NCBI GenBank assembly: GCA_038237895.1
Contig: JBBRYE010000083.1
Location: 1 to 16,098 of the forward strand
Length of the DNA stretch: 16,098 nucleotides
Origin: Pseudopedobacter sp038237895
GTDB taxonomy: Bacteria > Bacteroidota > Bacteroidia > Sphingobacteriales > Sphingobacteriaceae
Direction: 5' to 3'
Shown: positions 13,811 to 16,098 of the stretch, piece by piece
Numbering within the stretch: the first letter of the stretch is position 1
Layout: each line of letters opens with the position of its first letter
Made by a program: the position numbers and the translations under genes
Notes under the pieces: generated by a model
What the model was told of the DNA's origin: nothing
What the model saw: only the letters and a program-made list of their open reading frames with translations
Database searches by the model: none

Positions 13811-15577
13811 CTACAAACTCAACCATTTCTCCATCACAGCTTTTTGCACTTCAGTAGCATTTTCAATTTCTTCGATTACCATATTTTTACTAGTGGAAGG
13901 TTTAAATTTCACCATTATCTTCATCACATTTCCATCTCGGCCTACCATAAATTCGGCTTCTTTATTTGGGTCTAAGTTGGCAACATCTTTTAATACATCT
14001 GTTGTGCTTACACCATTAATACTCAATACTTGGTCTTTAACATTTAAACCGCTAATCCAAGCGCTGCTATTTCTAGAAACTGTTGCAATTTCTGTTTTAT
14101 TGGTTCTGCTCATGGTTGCTCCTAAATAAGGTTGTTTGGCAATTGCAGTTCTATCAACTAATTGTAAACCAGCGTAATTCAAATATTTATTGATGTCTAA
14201 ACTTTTTGTGCCGTTAATGTAATCTGTGTAAAACTGGTTTAAGTTTTCTACAACGTATTTCTCAAAAACCAATTTCATTTCTGCATCGGTATAACCCCTA
14301 CCTTTCTTTTTATAAAAATCGTTGTAGGCAAACCTCATGGCATCATCTAAAGATTGCTTTCCTTCAGATTTATGGATGATGGCTAAATCCAGCATCAACG
14401 CTATTAATGAACCCTTGTTATAATAAGAAACCGTTGTATTTCCACTATTTTCATTCGGGCGGTAATATTTTATCCAGGCATCAAAACTGGCATCGCTTAA
14501 AGATTGAACTTTACCACCTTGAGAATTATCAATAGCATTTATATCCGCTTGGATCATTTTAAGGTATTCATCAACACTAATGGCTTTGGTGCGTTCAGTA
14601 ATCAAATTATCGTAATAAGCAGTAAAACCCTCTGCAATCCATAAATTGGTGGTATAATTTTCAACGTCATAGTTAAACGGACCCAATGCAATTGGTCTTA
14701 GTCTTTTAACATTCCACAAATGGAAATGCTCATGTGCTACTAAACTTAAAAAAGATTTATAGATGGCTTCATTTTGATAGCCATCTCTTGTTGCACCCAA
14801 AACGGTAGAATTTAGATGCTCTAAACCACCACCGCCTGCAGAATAATTGTGTACAATAAAAAGATAATGCTTGTTAGGATTTTCACCAAAAATAGCTGTT
14901 TCTTTTTCAATGATATTGGTCATATCGGTTTTTAAACGTTGCTTATCGTAATTTCCTCCGCCAACCATGGCAACCTCATATTTAACACCAACAGCATCAA
15001 AACTAAATACATCCTGGTTGCCAACTTCTATCGGCGAATCAAATAACCAATCGAAGTTTTTAGCATAATAAGTAAACTTTTTATTTGCTACGGCTTCTAA
15101 ACCTGTAGAAACCTTTGTCCATCCTTTATATGGGATAATGGTTACAGTAGAAGGTTTGTCCAATTGTCCGTCAACGTATAAAAATATGCCTGTTGGCGAT
15201 AAAAAAGCATGACTATCATCAATTAAGCTTGTTCTTACGGAAACTTCAAAACAATAAACTCTATAATTTACGGTTACCGATTTTTTTCCTTTTGTATTAA
15301 GTTTCCAAGCGTTTTTAGTCACTTTTTCAAAATCGGTAGAAGAAGTAAAAGATTCTACATTTTTAGAAAATTCTCTTATTAAATAGGAACCTGGTGCCCA
15401 AACTGGCATTTTAATCAACACATCGTTTTTATTGATATTGTTGATAGTCATTTTTACATCTGCATAATGTGCTTGAGGTTCTGTAAATGAAACCTCAAAA
15501 TTAATATCGGCAGTAGTTTGTGCATTTAATGAGATACTCATAATTAAAAAAGAGAAAAGGATAAAATATTTAGTCAT
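13811..15577 (-). CDS. M61 family glycyl aminopeptidase with PDZ domain
   Basis: A 588-residue secreted zinc aminopeptidase of family M61, which removes N-terminal Gly or Ala from peptides. Residues 1-20 form a signal peptide ending in NAQ. An N-terminal beta domain covers about 22-180 and includes MPVWAPGSYLIREFSKNV. The catalytic domain has the family marker GGGGLEHLNS (248-257), the zinc motif HEHFH (282-286, HExxH) in LVAHEHFHLWNVKRLRP, and the third ligand Glu316 in WIAEGFTAYYD. A PDZ domain spans about 484-550 (QPYLGATM ... VKDQVLSINGVS). All catalytic residues are present and the length is normal. A TAnnTTTG box (TAACTTTG) on the - strand at 15595-15602 lies 17 bases before the ATG. 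It is divergent from the MarR gene, with which it shares a regulatory gap. Confidence 0.93.
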   Translation of the reverse strand: MTKYFILFSFLIMSISLNAQTTADINFEVSFTEPQAHYADVKMTINNINKNDVLIKMPVWAPGSYLIREFSKNVESFTSSTDFEKVTKNAWKLNTKGKKSVTVNYRVYCFEVSVRTSLIDDSHAFLSPTGIFLYVDGQLDKPSTVTIIPYKGWTKVSTGLEAVANKKFTYYAKNFDWLFDSPIEVGNQDVFSFDAVGVKYEVAMVGGGNYDKQRLKTDMTNIIEKETAIFGENPNKHYLFIVHNYSAGGGGLEHLNSTVLGATRDGYQNEAIYKSFLSLVAHEHFHLWNVKRLRPIALGPFNYDVENYTTNLWIAEGFTAYYDNLITERTKAISVDEYLKMIQADINAIDNSQGGKVQSLSDASFDAWIKYYRPNENSGNTTVSYYNKGSLIALMLDLAIIHKSEGKQSLDDAMRFAYNDFYKKKGRGYTDAEMKLVFEKYVVENLNQFYTDYINGTKSLDINKYLNYAGLQLVDRTAIAKQPYLGATMSRTNKTEIATVSRNSSAWISGLNVKDQVLSINGVSTTDVLKDVANLDPNKEAEFMVGRDGNVMKIMVKFKPSTSKNMVIEEIENATEVQKAVMEKWLSL

Positions 15578-15594
15578 AATATGGATTTGGAAAA

Positions 15595-15602
15595 CAAAGT
15601 TA
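15595..15602 (-). promoter_or_regulatory. -7 promoter box of the M61 gene
   Basis: On the - strand this reads TAACTTTG, a full match to TAnnTTTG. It would put the transcription start a few bases upstream of 15591, giving a leader of about 14 bases. A TTG lies 25 bases further upstream, which is longer than the usual 19-21 spacing. Confidence 0.5.
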
Positions 15603-15624
15603 AAATATTAACCATATTTTAAAA

Positions 15625-15632
15625 TAGCAACT
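15625..15632. promoter_or_regulatory. Distal inverted half-site TAGCAACT
   Basis: TAGCAACT is the exact reverse complement of AGTTGCTA at 15652-15659 inside the MarR operator, 19 bases away. It lies where the -33 region of the M61 promoter would be, so a bound regulator could affect that gene as well. Confidence 0.4.
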
Positions 15633-15650
15633 TTTCTATAAAATGTAATA

Positions 15651-15669
15651 TAGTTGCTACTATCAACTA
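15651..15669. promoter_or_regulatory. Palindromic operator, probably for the MarR regulator
   Basis: TAGTTG, 7 bases, CAACTA: a 19-bp inverted repeat with two perfect 6-bp arms and partly symmetric centre (CTACTAT). It sits 18 bases before the candidate -7 box of the MarR gene. That is the size and place expected for an autoregulatory MarR dimer site. Confidence 0.55.
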
Positions 15670-15686
15670 ATTATAAAACTAACTTA

Positions 15687-15694
15687 TATTTTTG
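15687..15694 (+). promoter_or_regulatory. -7 promoter box of the MarR gene
   Basis: TATTTTTG matches TAnnTTTG exactly. It ends five bases before the ATG at 15700, so the transcript would be nearly leaderless. No clean TTTG lies at the -33 distance; the operator arm occupies that place. Confidence 0.45.
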
Positions 15695-15699
15695 TGTGG

Positions 15700-16098
15700 A
15701 TGGTTAAGATTGAAAAATACGAAGAGCCTTTAGCGCATCAACTCATTCAAATAACAAAAAAATATTTGAGCGAATTATCTCAACAAGCAAAAGAAATCTC
15801 GTTAGAAAGGTATCAATACGTACTTTTATTAATACATGAAAATAACGAGTTACTTACTCAAAAAGATTTAGCAGAAATATTACAAGTAGATAAATCTTTT
15901 ATGGTAAGCATGATAGATTTTTTAGAAAAAAGTGGTTTTGTTAACCGTACTATTAATATCAACGATAGAAGACAACATCTTTTAAAGCTCACACATAAGG
16001 CAGAAGATATACTTTTACCGATAAATAATGTTTTTAATGTTACAAACAAAAAAGCTTTAAATGGTTTATCCCAAAATAAAATTGACAACTTTTTTGAA
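15700..16098 (+). CDS. MarR family transcriptional regulator, 3' end beyond window
   Basis: At least 133 residues of a winged helix-turn-helix repressor, open to the last base of the window. The layout is that of MarR. An N-terminal dimerisation helix (PLAHQLIQITKKYL, 10-23) precedes RYQYVLLLIHEN (37-48) and LTQKDLAEILQVDKSFMVSMIDFLEKSGFV (52-81) with the recognition helix. The wing has the conserved Asp-Arg-Arg (89-91) in INDRRQHLLKLT, and a C-terminal dimerisation helix begins after residue 100. The signal it senses cannot be told. It is divergent from the M61 gene; a 19-bp palindrome and a third half-site in the shared 122-base gap suggest that it controls itself and possibly M61. The first ATG in frame is at 15700. 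Confidence 0.9.
   Translation, partial: MVKIEKYEEPLAHQLIQITKKYLSELSQQAKEISLERYQYVLLLIHENNELLTQKDLAEILQVDKSFMVSMIDFLEKSGFVNRTININDRRQHLLKLTHKAEDILLPINNVFNVTNKKALNGLSQNKIDNFFE

Noticed and set aside
13417..14129. Three + strand ORFs opposite the PIN and M61 genes
   Set aside because: They are antisense to two confidently identified genes. The hydrophobic stretches come from complementing codons of the real proteins.
15858..16088. 76-residue ORF on - strand at the window end
   Set aside because: It lies antisense to the MarR gene, whose helix-turn-helix and wing motifs are clear.

Overview
The window looks like a chromosomal segment of a low-GC member of the Bacteroidota, most likely Sphingobacteriaceae (Pedobacter-like). 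This rests on AT-rich DNA, protein sequences typical of that group, the near absence of Shine-Dalgarno sequences, and several boxes matching the Bacteroidota -7 consensus TAnnTTTG. The genus is an inference from memory of such sequences and was not searched.

Layout. (1) 1-1082, + strand: the end of a cytochrome c maturation (heme export) operon, ccmB (3' end only), ccmC and a CcmD-like membrane peptide. (2) 1236-2672, +: catabolic-type glutamate dehydrogenase, closed by a strong bidirectional terminator. (3) 2730-3558, -: a GNAT-toxin/DUF1778-antitoxin pair whose promoter region carries a 21-bp palindrome, the likely autoregulatory operator. (4) 3722-7234, +: a tight lysC-lysA-glycosyltransferase operon. 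lysA carries an in-frame insertion built partly of heptamer repeats. (5) 7237-10188, -: SRPBCC protein, small two-TM protein, outer-membrane lipoprotein/barrel candidate, and glutaryl-CoA dehydrogenase. (6) 10431-11729, +: folB, an RlpA-like protein and msrB. (7) 11795-12853, -: a VOC enzyme and a thioredoxin-like protein, convergent with msrB across a perfect 19-bp hairpin. (8) 13082-13697, -: a PIN-domain toxin followed by an overlapping 54-residue ORF that is probably its antitoxin (reverse-order TA module). (9) 13811-15577, -: an M61 glycyl aminopeptidase with a PDZ domain. It is divergent from (10) a MarR-family regulator (15700 to the window end), and the shared intergenic region holds palindromic half-sites.

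Most genes are housekeeping: heme export, nitrogen and lysine/cell-wall metabolism, acyl-CoA oxidation, folate, and repair of oxidised protein. The accessory content is two small toxin-antitoxin modules and short repeats. I see no CRISPR array, transposase, rRNA or tRNA gene. No gene-free stretch exceeds about 250 bases. The longest are 10189-10430 (a palindromic element and a folB promoter) and 12854-13081 (short inverted repeats only). I found no clearly new large system. The most interesting items are the PIN plus 54-aa reverse-order module, the repeat insertion inside lysA, and the regulatory palindromes.
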